A stretch of 23,496 bases of DNA from Neisseria sicca 4320 (GCF_000193735.1 NZ_AEPF01000044.1:1-23496), one strand, 5' to 3'; positions 13,355 to 21,218 are shown, numbered from the stretch's first letter. The notes: generated by a model from the letters alone, not told the origin. Numbers and translations are program-made.

Positions 13355-14134
13355 ATGCTGAAAATCATCTCTGCCAACGTCAACGGCATCCGCTCCGCCT
13401 ACAAAAAAGGATTTTACGAATACATCGCCGCATCGGGTGCGGACATTGTCTGCGTGCAGGAACTCAAAGCGCAGGAAGCCGATTTGTCCGACGAAATGAA
13501 GAATCCGCACGGGATGCACGGCCATTGGCATTGCGCTGAGAAACGCGGTTACAGCGGCGTAGCGGTGTACAGCAAACGCGCACCTGACAATGTGCAAATC
13601 GGTATGGGCATTGAAGAATTCGACAGGGAAGGGCGGTTTGTGCGCTGCGATTTCGGCAAGCTGTCGGTGATTTCGCTTTATCTGCCCAGCGGCACCAGCG
13701 CGCCGGAGCGGCAGGAATTGAAATACCGTTTTTTAGATGCGTTCTATCCCATGCTTGAAGCCATGAAGGCGGAAGGGCGCGACATTGTCGTCTGCGGAGA
13801 CTGGAACATCGCCCACCAAAACATCGACCTGAAAAACTGGAAAGGCAATCAGAAAAATTCAGGCTTCCTGCCGGAAGAGCGCGAATGGATAGGCAAAGTC
13901 ATCCATACGCTCGGCTGGACGGATATGTGGCGCACGCTCTATCCTGACAATCCGGGCTACACTTGGTGGAGCAACCGCGGACAGGCGTATGCGAAAGATG
14001 TCGGGTGGCGCATCGACTATCAGATGGTTACACCCGAACTTGCCGCCAAAGCGGTGTCCGCGCATGTTTATAAAGACGAGAAATTTTCCGACCATGCACC
14101 TTTGGTAGTGGAGTACGACTATGCTGCCCAATAA
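13355..14134 (+). CDS. xthA: AP endonuclease / exonuclease III family (NApe type)
   Basis: The 259-residue enzyme cuts DNA 5' of abasic sites during base excision repair. Exonuclease III family motifs occur in order: SANVNGIRSAY (7-17), VQELK with the metal-binding Glu36, GYSGVAVYSK, CGDWNIAHQNIDL with the catalytic Asp/Asn pair, GWRIDYQMV, and the C-terminal SDHAPLVVEY with the Asp-His pair. Meningococci have two family members, NApe and NExo. By synteny with GNA2091 (NMB2091) and rsmI, this is the equivalent of NApe (NMB2082), an AP endonuclease, though synteny is the only support for that assignment. Its last 14 bases overlap the next gene. Confidence 0.93.
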   Translation: MLKIISANVNGIRSAYKKGFYEYIAASGADIVCVQELKAQEADLSDEMKNPHGMHGHWHCAEKRGYSGVAVYSKRAPDNVQIGMGIEEFDREGRFVRCDFGKLSVISLYLPSGTSAPERQELKYRFLDAFYPMLEAMKAEGRDIVVCGDWNIAHQNIDLKNWKGNQKNSGFLPEEREWIGKVIHTLGWTDMWRTLYPDNPGYTWWSNRGQAYAKDVGWRIDYQMVTPELAAKAVSAHVYKDEKFSDHAPLVVEYDYAAQ

Positions 14135-14465
14135 AGTTTTCGGCAAATACGATTGGAATGTGAACGGTAAAACCGGCATAGGCGCGGCATGGGTGGTCGC
14201 CGCGTTTGTATTGCCTATGCTGGTGTGGACGATATTCATGCTGGCGCGGATGTCCGGCTGGGTTGAAATGACCCGCGCCAATCCGCTTTGGGCGTTGGTG
14301 TGGCTGCTGTTTTCGCTGCCTTGCCTCCTGATTGCCGCCAAATGTTTCGGCTGGAAAGGCTGGCGGTTGATTGCCAACATCCTGATCTGCCTCGCCACCT
14401 GTGCCGTTTTAAGCGTCCCTGCCGCACTCTTGATTACCTTTACGCTCAACGATTTGCTCAAATAG
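14121..14465 (+). CDS. Small inner-membrane protein, three predicted membrane helices
   Basis: I do not recognise the family of this 114-residue protein. After a polar N-terminus there are three hydrophobic segments, about residues 20-43 (GIGAAWVVAAFVLPMLVWTIFML), 57-73 (ALVWLLFSLPCLLIAA) and 82-107 (LIANILICLATCAVLSVPAA). It overlaps xthA by 14 bases and its stop codon shares bases with a DUS that directly precedes the next start. The three genes are therefore probably one transcription and translation unit. No motif points to transport or enzymatic function. Confidence 0.75.
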   Translation: MLPNKVFGKYDWNVNGKTGIGAAWVVAAFVLPMLVWTIFMLARMSGWVEMTRANPLWALVWLLFSLPCLLIAAKCFGWKGWRLIANILICLATCAVLSVPAALLITFTLNDLLK

Positions 14466-14475
14466 GTCGTCTGAA
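14464..14475 (+). other. DNA uptake sequence joining two genes
   Basis: AGGTCGTCTGAA begins with the AG of the upstream TAG stop and ends at the base before the next ATG. Its AGG, 9 bases from the ATG, could serve as a Shine-Dalgarno element. Confidence 0.9.
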
Positions 14476-15006
14476 ATGCGAACTTTCGAACTCGAAGACC
14501 TGACGCTTTTCTTGATACGCGACGCGGACGAAGCAGAAATGTGGATAGACCGCTGGGCGGTCAGCTATCCCGTCGTCCAAACCGCTGCCGCTTCCGCCAA
14601 TCAAAGCATCGCCCAATGGCAGGCAAACCTTCAGACGGCGTTTGCAGGCATCAGCGGCGAACACATCGCCGTCGTCGCCCACGGCGCAGGCGTGTCCGCT
14701 TTTTTGGCGTGGCTCTACCAAACCGACATCCTGACGCAGAAAAAAATCGTCAACATCATCCTCGTTTCGCCGCGCCCCGAAGCCTTTCACGACGATGAAA
14801 TATATACCTTCCGGCGCGTCCGTTGCCCCTGCCGCACCGCGCTTGTAATCGCCGAACAAAACGGCACGCCACGAAACTGGGCGGAAGAACGGGCAAACCT
14901 GTGGAACGCCCGCCTCCTCCTGTCGCCACATTCCGGCACGCTCAACAGTGCACTCGGCGGCTGGCAATGGGGCATGAAGCTGATGCAGGAAATGCTGTTG
15001 AGTTGA
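14476..15006 (+). CDS. RBBP9/YdeN-like alpha/beta-hydrolase fold protein, active site lost
   Basis: The 176-residue protein matches the small RBBP9/YdeN hydrolase family in layout. It has an N-terminal strand then WIDRWAVSYP and QSIAQWQANL, a central VVAHGAGVSAFLAWL (67-81), VNIILVSP, and a tail with SGTLNSALGGWQWG. In active members the elbow reads VAHSLG with the nucleophilic Ser, an Asp follows in a SxxDP-type segment, and the tail has GHINxxSGxGxWxxG. Here the Ser position is Gly70, the Asp segment reads AEQNGTP, and the His position is Thr. The protein is therefore probably non-catalytic, perhaps a binding protein. A meningococcal-type DUS core lies inside at 14630-14639. The start is fixed by the DUS that abuts it. 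Confidence 0.75.
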   Translation: MRTFELEDLTLFLIRDADEAEMWIDRWAVSYPVVQTAAASANQSIAQWQANLQTAFAGISGEHIAVVAHGAGVSAFLAWLYQTDILTQKKIVNIILVSPRPEAFHDDEIYTFRRVRCPCRTALVIAEQNGTPRNWAEERANLWNARLLLSPHSGTLNSALGGWQWGMKLMQEMLLS

Positions 15007-15033
15007 GTAAAACGCTTGTAAGGATTAAAGAAG

Positions 15034-15077
15034 AAAAGGTCGTCTGAAACCGGAAATCAGGTTTCAGACGACCTTTT
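15034..15077 (+). terminator. DUS-pair terminator after the RBBP9-like gene
   Basis: AAAAGGTCGTCTGAAAC pairs with GTTTCAGACGACCTTTT around a 10-base loop, ending in TTTTT. Confidence 0.87.
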
Positions 15078-15110
15078 TGTTACGTTAAAGTGAAATGAAA
15101 AGCCTGTGCC

Positions 15111-15157
15111 GTCATGCCTGCGCAGCCGCCTTTGCGTAAGCGGGTAGGGAATGACAG
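15111..15157. repeat. Degenerate inverted repeat
   Basis: GTCAT at the left and ATGAC at the right enclose CCTGCGCAGCCGCC and GCGGGTAGGG, which pair partly. It resembles a decayed GTCATTCCCGC-type Neisseria intergenic repeat, but the match is weak. Confidence 0.3.
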
Positions 15158-15190
15158 TTTCAATATTTTTCCATCTTAATCTTTATTTAT

Positions 15191-15209
15191 GAAAATAATA
15201 ACTATTCTC
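15191..15209 (+). promoter_or_regulatory. Candidate Fur box upstream of zupT
   Basis: GAAAATAATAACTATTCTC matches the 19-base Fur consensus GATAATGATAATCATTATC at 14 positions and lies 58 bases before zupT, where an iron- or metal-responsive repressor would block the promoter. Zur control is an alternative. Confidence 0.45.
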
Positions 15210-15266
15210 TTTTATAGAAATATGTGTTAGCCTGATGGCATTACATTCACTGAAGAACCGATTTTC

Positions 15267-16076
15267 ATGCTTGATATTGCCTTGCCTAACCTCATCACTG
15301 CCTTCGGCATCGCCCTTGCCGCCGGATTGTTTACCGTATTGGGCAGCGGGCTGGTGATGTTTTCCAAAACGCCCAACCCGCGCGTATTGTCGTTCGGATT
15401 GGCGTTCGCGGGCGGGGCGATGGTGTATGTGTCGCTGACGGAGATTTTCAACAAATCCAGCGAAGCCTTCGGGCAGGTTTACGATAAAGACAAAGCCTTC
15501 GCCGCCGCGACGCTGGCTTTTCTGGCGGGCATGGGATCGATTGCGCTGATTGACCGCCTTGTGCCGAACCCGCATGAAACGCTCGACCCGCACGACCCCG
15601 CCTTTCAGGAAAACAAACGCCGCCACATCGCCCGCGTCGGCATGATGGCGGCGTTTGCGATTACCGCGCACAACTTCCCCGAAGGTTTGGCAACGTTTTT
15701 CGCCACGCTGGAAAATCCTGCCGTCGGGATGCCGCTGGCGCTCGCGATTGCGATACACAATATTCCCGAAGGCATTTCCATTGCCGCGCCCGTTTATTTC
15801 GCCACCCGCAACCGCAAAAAAACCGTCCTCGCCTGTCTCGCTTCAGGACTGGCCGAACCCTTGGGCGCGGTTTTGGGCTACACCATGCTCAAGCCGTTTT
15901 TATCGCCTTTCGTTTTCGGCGCGGTGTTCGGCGTGATTGCGGGTGTGATGGTGTTTCTTGCGTTGGACGAATTGCTGCCCGCTGCCAAGCGTTATTCCGA
16001 CGGACACGAAACCGTTTACGGCCTGACGTCTGGCATGGCGGTGATTGCCCTGAGTTTGGTGTTGTTTCATTTCTGA
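15267..16076 (+). CDS. zupT: ZIP-family metal importer ZupT
   Basis: The 269-residue inner-membrane protein imports zinc, with some iron, manganese or cobalt transport reported for the family. Eight hydrophobic helices fit the sequence. The metal-site motifs are HNFPEG at 135-140 (helix IV) and HNIPEG at 164-169 (helix V). The loop between helices III and IV is His- and Asp-rich (PHETLDPHDP, 102-111) and probably gathers metal. The length is usual for bacterial ZupT. The ATG at 15267 starts the first helix directly. A candidate Fur box upstream suggests metal-dependent repression. It stands alone, with no terminator visible before the next promoter. Confidence 0.93.
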   Translation: MLDIALPNLITAFGIALAAGLFTVLGSGLVMFSKTPNPRVLSFGLAFAGGAMVYVSLTEIFNKSSEAFGQVYDKDKAFAAATLAFLAGMGSIALIDRLVPNPHETLDPHDPAFQENKRRHIARVGMMAAFAITAHNFPEGLATFFATLENPAVGMPLALAIAIHNIPEGISIAAPVYFATRNRKKTVLACLASGLAEPLGAVLGYTMLKPFLSPFVFGAVFGVIAGVMVFLALDELLPAAKRYSDGHETVYGLTSGMAVIALSLVLFHF

Positions 16077-16111
16077 TTCCGCTTCAGGCTGATGCTTTGA
16101 AGCGATTGTTC

Positions 16112-16117
16112 TATAAT
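16112..16117 (+). promoter_or_regulatory. Possible -10 element for the 16145 gene
   Basis: TATAAT lies 28 bases before the chosen start and inside the longer frame that begins at a TTG at 16097, which argues against that earlier start. Confidence 0.4.
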
Positions 16118-16144
16118 TGCCGTTGTTTTCGATTTTGGAACGGC

Positions 16145-16648
16145 ATGATGTATCTCGAACAGGAAAAACCTTATCGGCCTTTGCTGACGGCATTGATTTT
16201 TGCCGCATTGCCGCTGGCGTTATTGATTCATGATGTTTTCGCCATGATAGCGGGCGGCGGCGGATTGCTGTTTGGTCGGCAGGATGGCGGATGGTCCGTG
16301 GCGAAAGGCTGGAACGATTCGGCGGTATGGCTGGTTGCAGGTGTGTTTTTCTTTTTCAACCTGTTGATTGCTGCCGTTTTGGTCAAAACGGCTTTGAAAA
16401 AAATGTTGCGCAGGTATACCCGCCATGCGCTGTTTCTTGCCGGCATGGCAGCTTGTGCCGCTGTCGCGGTTTGCTTGATGTTGGAGGCAGTTTTAGGCAG
16501 TACCGCATTGGGGGGAATGCGTAACGGCGGGATATTGTGTTACACGGTGGGCGTGTGGATGATTGCAATGATGACCTTGCCGAAACAACTGACACGCGCC
16601 ATCGTCCAGCCGATTACCTTTTATCCGAGTTATCCGAGAAAACGCTAG
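16145..16648 (+). CDS. Membrane protein of unknown function, four predicted helices
   Basis: The 167-residue protein has hydrophobic segments at about residues 14-37 (LLTALIFAALPLALLIHDVFAMIAG), 60-82 (AVWLVAGVFFFFNLLIAAVLV), 96-117 (ALFLAGMAACAAVAVCLML) and 130-146 (GILCYTVGVWMIAMMTL), and ends with basic SYPRKR. I do not recognise the family. The frame extends upstream to a TTG at 16097, but a TATAAT lies in that extension, so I chose the ATG at 16145 (another follows at 16148), with GGAA 6 bases before it. It has its own intrinsic terminator, which contains no DUS, unlike most terminators here. Confidence 0.7.
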   Translation: MMYLEQEKPYRPLLTALIFAALPLALLIHDVFAMIAGGGGLLFGRQDGGWSVAKGWNDSAVWLVAGVFFFFNLLIAAVLVKTALKKMLRRYTRHALFLAGMAACAAVAVCLMLEAVLGSTALGGMRNGGILCYTVGVWMIAMMTLPKQLTRAIVQPITFYPSYPRKR

Positions 16649-16673
16649 GCAGGATTTTGAGGCCGAATAGCTG

Positions 16674-16715
16674 AAATACGCATTGGAATACGGCCCTATT
16701 GCGTATTTTTTTTGC
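16674..16715 (+). terminator. Intrinsic terminator without DUS
   Basis: AAATACGCA (16674-16682) pairs with TGCGTATTT (16700-16708), followed by a run of T. Confidence 0.8.
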
Positions 16716-17049
16716 AAGGCATTATGGTAAATTGATAATTAAGAACGCGATACTCCTGATTAAATTGTTTTTTTTGTAAAATATTACTTATGCTTAAAAT
16801 GTATATTCATGATTTGTAACGAAAAATGCGTTGAAATTATTTAACTTGGAAATATTTTTGCAAATTATCAAGAATCTGACAAAACTTCTTTCGAATATAC
16901 TGTCTAAACATTCAGTATAGATAGTTTTCTATCGCGCAGCCGATTGTCATTCGTGTAACGATTGGTCTGTGTTGAAAGCTTCCGCATCCCGATACTGAGA
17001 AGCAGATTCTTGCTTATCAACAAACAATACAGAAGAAAAAGGAATTTTC
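16716..17049. other. A+T-rich leader region of the XRE gene
   Basis: This 334-base stretch has no gene. It contains a T8 run at 16768-16775, the inverted repeat described at 16896-16919, a GATAG-tttt-CTATC hairpin at 16920-16933, and a strong AAGGA ribosome-binding site at the end. Base composition is clearly richer in A+T than the neighbours. It could hold a long regulated leader or a small RNA, but nothing is recognisable. Confidence 0.45.
16896..16919. promoter_or_regulatory. Inverted repeat, candidate operator
   Basis: TATACTG and CAGTATA are perfect 7-base inverted half-sites separated by 10 bases, 131 bases before the XRE gene. The spacing of about two helical turns between centres suits a dimeric HTH repressor. 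The left half-site also reads as a TATACT -10. Confidence 0.4.
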
Positions 17050-17343
17050 ATGAAGTCGTTTGAGAAAATTGACAACATCCGCGATATCCGCAAAAAACTC
17101 GGTTTGAACCAAATGGACTTTTGGAGCCGTATCGGCGTAACCCAATCCGGTGGTTCACGTTACGAATCCGGCCGCAATATGCCCAAACCCGTACGCGAGC
17201 TGCTGCGCTTGGTACACATCGAACGCGTTGACTTGGCAAAAGTAAACCGCGACGATTTGGCGATTGCCTCCCTGCTGAAAAACCGCGACCCTGAGTTGTA
17301 CGCTTCCCTGAAAAAAGAAGCCAAATCCGACAAAGGCAAATAA
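17050..17343 (+). CDS. XRE-type helix-turn-helix regulator
   Basis: The 97-residue protein consists mostly of one HTH domain: IRDIRKKLGLNQMDFWSRIGVTQSGGSRYESG at about 10-41, where the recognition helix (VTQSGGSRYE) follows the turn. A short charged tail, IASLLKNRDPELYASLKKEA, comes after it. The same compact protein type is widespread in Neisseriales and other betaproteobacteria, but I know of no established targets. The ATG at 17050 has AAGGA 8 bases upstream. It is transcribed alone, with a DUS-pair terminator behind it and a 334-base A+T-rich leader region containing a candidate operator, which suggests autoregulation. Confidence 0.88.
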   Translation: MKSFEKIDNIRDIRKKLGLNQMDFWSRIGVTQSGGSRYESGRNMPKPVRELLRLVHIERVDLAKVNRDDLAIASLLKNRDPELYASLKKEAKSDKGK

Positions 17344-17362
17344 GCCCGTTTCGATTTGTTTC

Positions 17363-17407
17363 AAAAAGGTCGTCTGAAACGATATTCCGTTTCAGACGAC
17401 CTTTTTG
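17363..17407 (+). terminator. DUS-pair terminator after the XRE gene
   Basis: AAAAAGGTCGTCTGAAACG pairs with CGTTTCAGACGACCTTTTT around a 6-base loop. Confidence 0.88.
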
Positions 17408-17410
17408 CGC

Positions 17411-17416
17411 TATAAT
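17411..17416 (+). promoter_or_regulatory. -10 element for valS
   Basis: A consensus TATAAT sits directly after the preceding terminator, 63 bases before valS. Any -35 would have to lie within the DUS stem and none matches well. Confidence 0.45.
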
Positions 17417-17478
17417 CCGCCATTATTTTTTAAACAGACGTTTGCCTGCAAATCCTTTTACAGACAGCATTTTTTACC

Positions 17479-20307
17479 ATGTTAGACAAATACAATCCCG
17501 CCGAAATCGAATCCAAACACTATCAAAACTGGGAAACCCAAGGTTATTTCCAGCCCGATATGGATTTGACCAAACCGTCTTTTTCCATCCAACTGCCGCC
17601 GCCCAACGTAACCGGCACGCTGCACATGGGCCATGCCTTCAACCAAACCATTATGGACGGCCTGACCCGCTACTACCGCATGAAAGGCTGCAACACCGCT
17701 TGGATTCCCGGCACCGACCACGCGGGCATCGCCACGCAAATCGTGGTCGAGCGTCAGCTTGCCGCGCAAAACGTGTCCCGTCATGACTTGGGACGTGAAA
17801 AATTCTTGGAAAAAGTGTGGGAATGGAAAGAAGTTTCCGGCGGCACGATTACGCAGCAGATGCGCCGCGTGGGCTGTTCCGCAGACTGGACGCGCGAGTA
17901 TTTCACGATGGACGACGTGCGCGCCGAAACCGTGACCGAAGTGTTCGTGCGCCTGTTTGAACAAGGCTTGATTTACCGCGGCAAACGCTTGGTAAACTGG
18001 GATCCCGTGCTTGGCACGGCAGTGTCGGATTTGGAAGTGGAAAGCGTGGAAGAACAAGGCTCTATGTGGCACATCCGCTATCCGCTGGCGGACAATCCTG
18101 CCGAAGCCGTTATCGTGGCGACTACCCGTCCCGAAACGCTGTTGGGCGACGTTGCCGTTGCCGTCAATCCTGAAGACGAACGTTATACCCATTTGATTGG
18201 TAAAGAATTAATCCTGCCGCTGACCGGCCGCACCATTCCCGTGATTGCCGATGAATACGTCGAAAAAGACTTCGGTACAGGCTGCGTGAAAATCACGCCT
18301 GCGCACGACTTCAACGACTACGAAGTCGGCAAACGCCACGACACGCGCTTGGTTAACGTGTTCGATTTGGAAGCCAAAGTGCTGGCAAACGCCGAAGTGT
18401 TCAACTTCAAAGGCGAAGCGCAACCAGGCTTTGCCCTGCCTGAAAAATACGCAGGCTTAGACCGCTTTGCCGCGCGCAAAAAAATGGTTGCCGATTTGCA
18501 GGAACAAGGCTTCTTGGTCGAAATCAAAGCGCACACGCTGATGACGCCGAAAGGCGACCGCACAGGCTCAGTGATTGAACCGATGCTGACCAGCCAATGG
18601 TTTGTCGCCATGTCCGCCACGCCAAACGGCGGCGAGCCGGACAGCGAATTCAAAGGCCTGAGCCTCGCCGAAAAAGCCAAAAAAGCCGTCGACAGCGGCG
18701 CGGTACGCTTTATCCCCGAAAACTGGGTCAATACTTACAATCAATGGATGAACAACATCCAAGACTGGTGCATCTCGCGCCAACTGTGGTGGGGCCATCA
18801 AATCCCCGCGTGGTACGACGAAGCAGGCAATGTTTACGTTGCCCGCAATCAGGCAGAAGCTGAAAAACAAGCCGGTAAAACCGGTTTGACCCGCGAAGAA
18901 GACGTATTGGACACATGGTTCTCCTCCGCGCTCGTGCCGTTTTCCACGCTCGGCTGGCCGTCTGAAACCGACGAACTCAAAGCCTTCCTGCCGTCCAACG
19001 TCTTGGTCACCGGCTACGAAATCATCTTCTTCTGGGTGGCGCGCATGATTATGATGACCACCCACTTCACCGGCAGAGTACCGTTTAAAGACGTGTATAT
19101 CCACGGCATCGTGCGCGACCACGAAGGCAAAAAAATGTCCAAATCAGAAGGCAACGTCATCGACCCTGTCGATTTGATTGACGGCATCGACTTGGAAAAG
19201 CTGCTGGTGAAACGCACGACCGGCCTGCGCAAACCCGAAACCGCGCCGAAAGTGGAAGAAGCCACGAAAAAACTCTTCCCCGAAGGCATCCCCGGCATGG
19301 GCGCGGACGCCTTGCGCTTCACCATGGCGAGCTACGCCAGCTTGGGGCGCAGCGTCAACTTCGACTTCAAACGCGCCGAAGGCTACCGCAACTTCTGCAA
19401 CAAAATCTGGAACGCCACCAATTTTGTGCTGATGAACACCGAAAACCAAGACTGCGGCCAAGACGAAACCCAGCCGCTGGCCTACACCTTCGCCGACCAA
19501 TGGATTATCGGCCGCCTGCAACAAACCGAAGCCGCCGCTGCCGAAGCATTTGAAACCTACCGCTTCGACTTGGCCGCGCAAACGCTGTACGAATTCGTGT
19601 GGAACGACTATTGCGACTGGTATATCGAATTGGCCAAAGTGCAAATCCAAACCGGCTGCCCCACCACCCAGCGCACCACGCGCCGCACCTTGGTTCGCGT
19701 GCTGGAAGCCTCATTGCGCCTGCTGCACCCGATTATCCCGTTCATCACCGAAGAGCTGTGGCAGGCCGTCGCCCCGCTGGCCAACGCCAAAACCGCCGAC
19801 AGCATTATGCTGGCCGCCTATCCCAAAGCCGACCCGGAAAAAATCGTGCAGGCTGCTTTTGACCAAATGGCGCAAATGCAAGACCTGATTGGCGCCGTGC
19901 GCAACCTGCGTGGCGAAATGGGCATTGCCCCAAACGTGAAAGCGCCGCTGTTTGTAGAAGGCAGTGTGCCTGAAGCGCTGCTGAAATACCTGCCCGCCCT
20001 CACGCGCCTGACCGAAGCCAAAACAGTGGACAGGCTGCCCGAAAGCGAAGACGCGCCCGTCGCCGTCTGCAACGGCGCGCGCCTGATGCTGAAAGTCGAA
20101 ATCGACAAAGCCGCCGAAACCGCCCGCTTGAGCAAAGAAGCCGAGAAGCTGCAAAAAGCCTTGGACAAACTCAACGCCAAACTCTCCAAACCCGGCTACA
20201 CCGAAAAAGCCCCCGCGCATTTGGTGGAAAAAGACAAAGCCGATTTGGCGGAATTGGAAGATAAGATGGCGAAAGTTCAAAATCAGTTGGCGAAGTTAAA
20301 AGACTGA
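17479..20307 (+). CDS. valS: Valyl-tRNA synthetase
   Basis: The 942-residue class I synthetase charges tRNA-Val. The HIGH signature reads PPPNVTGTLHMGH at 40-52, and KMSKS is at 552-556 in a GKKMSKSEGNVIDP context. The editing CP1 domain lies between them, with a TTRPETLLGDVAVAV segment near 215. The anticodon-binding domain follows (DWYIELAKVQ, PFITEELWQ). The last 60 residues are the long coiled coil of ValRS (LSKEAEKLQKALDKLNAKLS). Length is normal for Neisseria. A meningococcal-type DUS core is at 18957-18966. The gene is convergent with trpC. Confidence 0.98.
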   Translation: MLDKYNPAEIESKHYQNWETQGYFQPDMDLTKPSFSIQLPPPNVTGTLHMGHAFNQTIMDGLTRYYRMKGCNTAWIPGTDHAGIATQIVVERQLAAQNVSRHDLGREKFLEKVWEWKEVSGGTITQQMRRVGCSADWTREYFTMDDVRAETVTEVFVRLFEQGLIYRGKRLVNWDPVLGTAVSDLEVESVEEQGSMWHIRYPLADNPAEAVIVATTRPETLLGDVAVAVNPEDERYTHLIGKELILPLTGRTIPVIADEYVEKDFGTGCVKITPAHDFNDYEVGKRHDTRLVNVFDLEAKVLANAEVFNFKGEAQPGFALPEKYAGLDRFAARKKMVADLQEQGFLVEIKAHTLMTPKGDRTGSVIEPMLTSQWFVAMSATPNGGEPDSEFKGLSLAEKAKKAVDSGAVRFIPENWVNTYNQWMNNIQDWCISRQLWWGHQIPAWYDEAGNVYVARNQAEAEKQAGKTGLTREEDVLDTWFSSALVPFSTLGWPSETDELKAFLPSNVLVTGYEIIFFWVARMIMMTTHFTGRVPFKDVYIHGIVRDHEGKKMSKSEGNVIDPVDLIDGIDLEKLLVKRTTGLRKPETAPKVEEATKKLFPEGIPGMGADALRFTMASYASLGRSVNFDFKRAEGYRNFCNKIWNATNFVLMNTENQDCGQDETQPLAYTFADQWIIGRLQQTEAAAAEAFETYRFDLAAQTLYEFVWNDYCDWYIELAKVQIQTGCPTTQRTTRRTLVRVLEASLRLLHPIIPFITEELWQAVAPLANAKTADSIMLAAYPKADPEKIVQAAFDQMAQMQDLIGAVRNLRGEMGIAPNVKAPLFVEGSVPEALLKYLPALTRLTEAKTVDRLPESEDAPVAVCNGARLMLKVEIDKAAETARLSKEAEKLQKALDKLNAKLSKPGYTEKAPAHLVEKDKADLAELEDKMAKVQNQLAKLKD

Positions 20308-20328
20308 TTGTTGGCTGAACAATTAGAG

Positions 20329-20371
20329 AGGTCGTCTGAAAACCTTGGTTTCAGGTTTTCAGACGACTTTT
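20329..20371. terminator. Bidirectional DUS-pair terminator between valS and trpC
   Basis: GTCGTCTGAAAACC (20331-20344) pairs with GGTTTTCAGACGAC (20354-20367). The second DUS has lost its last base (GACTT). Confidence 0.82.
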
Positions 20372-20394
20372 ACATGATTCCGCAATATGAAACC

Positions 20395-21177
20395 TTAAAA
20401 CAGCTTCCGCACTTCCGCTTCAATATCGTCGGCGCGCATAAAAGTTTCGCCGATAAGTAAGGTATGTACGCCGTGGCTGCGCATAAAATCGACATCGGAT
20501 TTGCTTCGGATGCCGCTTTCGGTAACGACGGTTTTACCTGCCAGCGCAGGCAGTAAATCCAGAGTCTGCTGTAAAGATACGTCGAATGTCCGCAGGTTTC
20601 GGTTGTTTACGCCCCATAGGGGTGTTGTCAGATTTCGGCATTTTTCCAATTCGGAAGCATCATGCAGTTCCAACAATACGTTCATGCCTAATTGATGGGC
20701 TACTGCTTCAAAATGTTCTAATTGTTCTTGCTCAAGCGCGGCGGCAATCAGTAAGACGGCATCAGCACCCCAGGCACGCGCCTGATAAATCTGATACTCA
20801 TCAATGATGAAGTCTTTTCGTAAAACGGGAAGCCCAACTGCCGCGCGTGCCGCTTTCAAATATTCGGGAGAGCCTTGGAAATATTGTTCGTCAGTTAAGA
20901 CGGACAAGCACGCAGCTCCGGCATTTTCATATGCGCGGGCAATCTGCACAGGATGGAAATCGGGTCGGATCAGCCCTTTGCTCGGGCTGGCTTTTTTAAT
21001 TTCAGCAATGACGGCAGGGCGGTTTTGCTCGTGTTTGGTACGGATAGAGTCAAAAAAACCGCGTACGGGCAAGGCGGCATCTGCCTGTTTTTTCATTTCA
21101 TCCAAAGAGACAGAAGCTTTTTGTACGGCGACTTCCTGGGCCTTGGTTGCAAGGATTTTATTCAGAATATCGGTCAT
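20395..21177 (-). CDS. trpC: Indole-3-glycerol phosphate synthase
   Basis: The 260-residue TIM-barrel enzyme closes the indole ring in tryptophan biosynthesis. Expected elements are present: AEIKKASPSKG with the catalytic Lys near residue 57, SVLTDEQYFQGS, VLRKDFIIDEYQIYQARAWGADAVLLI, GVNNRNLRTF, VTESGIRS and a C-terminal LIGETFMR. The frame extends 10 codons upstream to 21207, but the family N-terminus (MTDILNKILATK) starts at 21177 and has AGGAAA about 8 bases before it. No other trp gene is adjacent, and TrpC is not fused to TrpF here. Expression is probably monocistronic. Confidence 0.96.
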   Translation of the reverse strand: MTDILNKILATKAQEVAVQKASVSLDEMKKQADAALPVRGFFDSIRTKHEQNRPAVIAEIKKASPSKGLIRPDFHPVQIARAYENAGAACLSVLTDEQYFQGSPEYLKAARAAVGLPVLRKDFIIDEYQIYQARAWGADAVLLIAAALEQEQLEHFEAVAHQLGMNVLLELHDASELEKCRNLTTPLWGVNNRNLRTFDVSLQQTLDLLPALAGKTVVTESGIRSKSDVDFMRSHGVHTLLIGETFMRADDIEAEVRKLF

Positions 21178-21218
21178 AACAGATTTCCTGCACGGTAAAG
21201 CCGTCATCTTAACACAAG

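Noticed and set aside
16097..16144. TTG start for the membrane protein gene
   Set aside because: The extension contains a TATAAT, and the predicted residues before Met (RLFYNCRCFRFWNG) are unlike the rest.
16768..16775. T8 run as a phase-variation tract
   Set aside because: It is outside any gene and not clearly within a -35/-10 spacer, so there is no reason to infer switching.
21178..21207. Longer trpC start at 21207
   Set aside because: The extra 10 residues are outside the family N-terminus, and a ribosome-binding site precedes the ATG at 21177.
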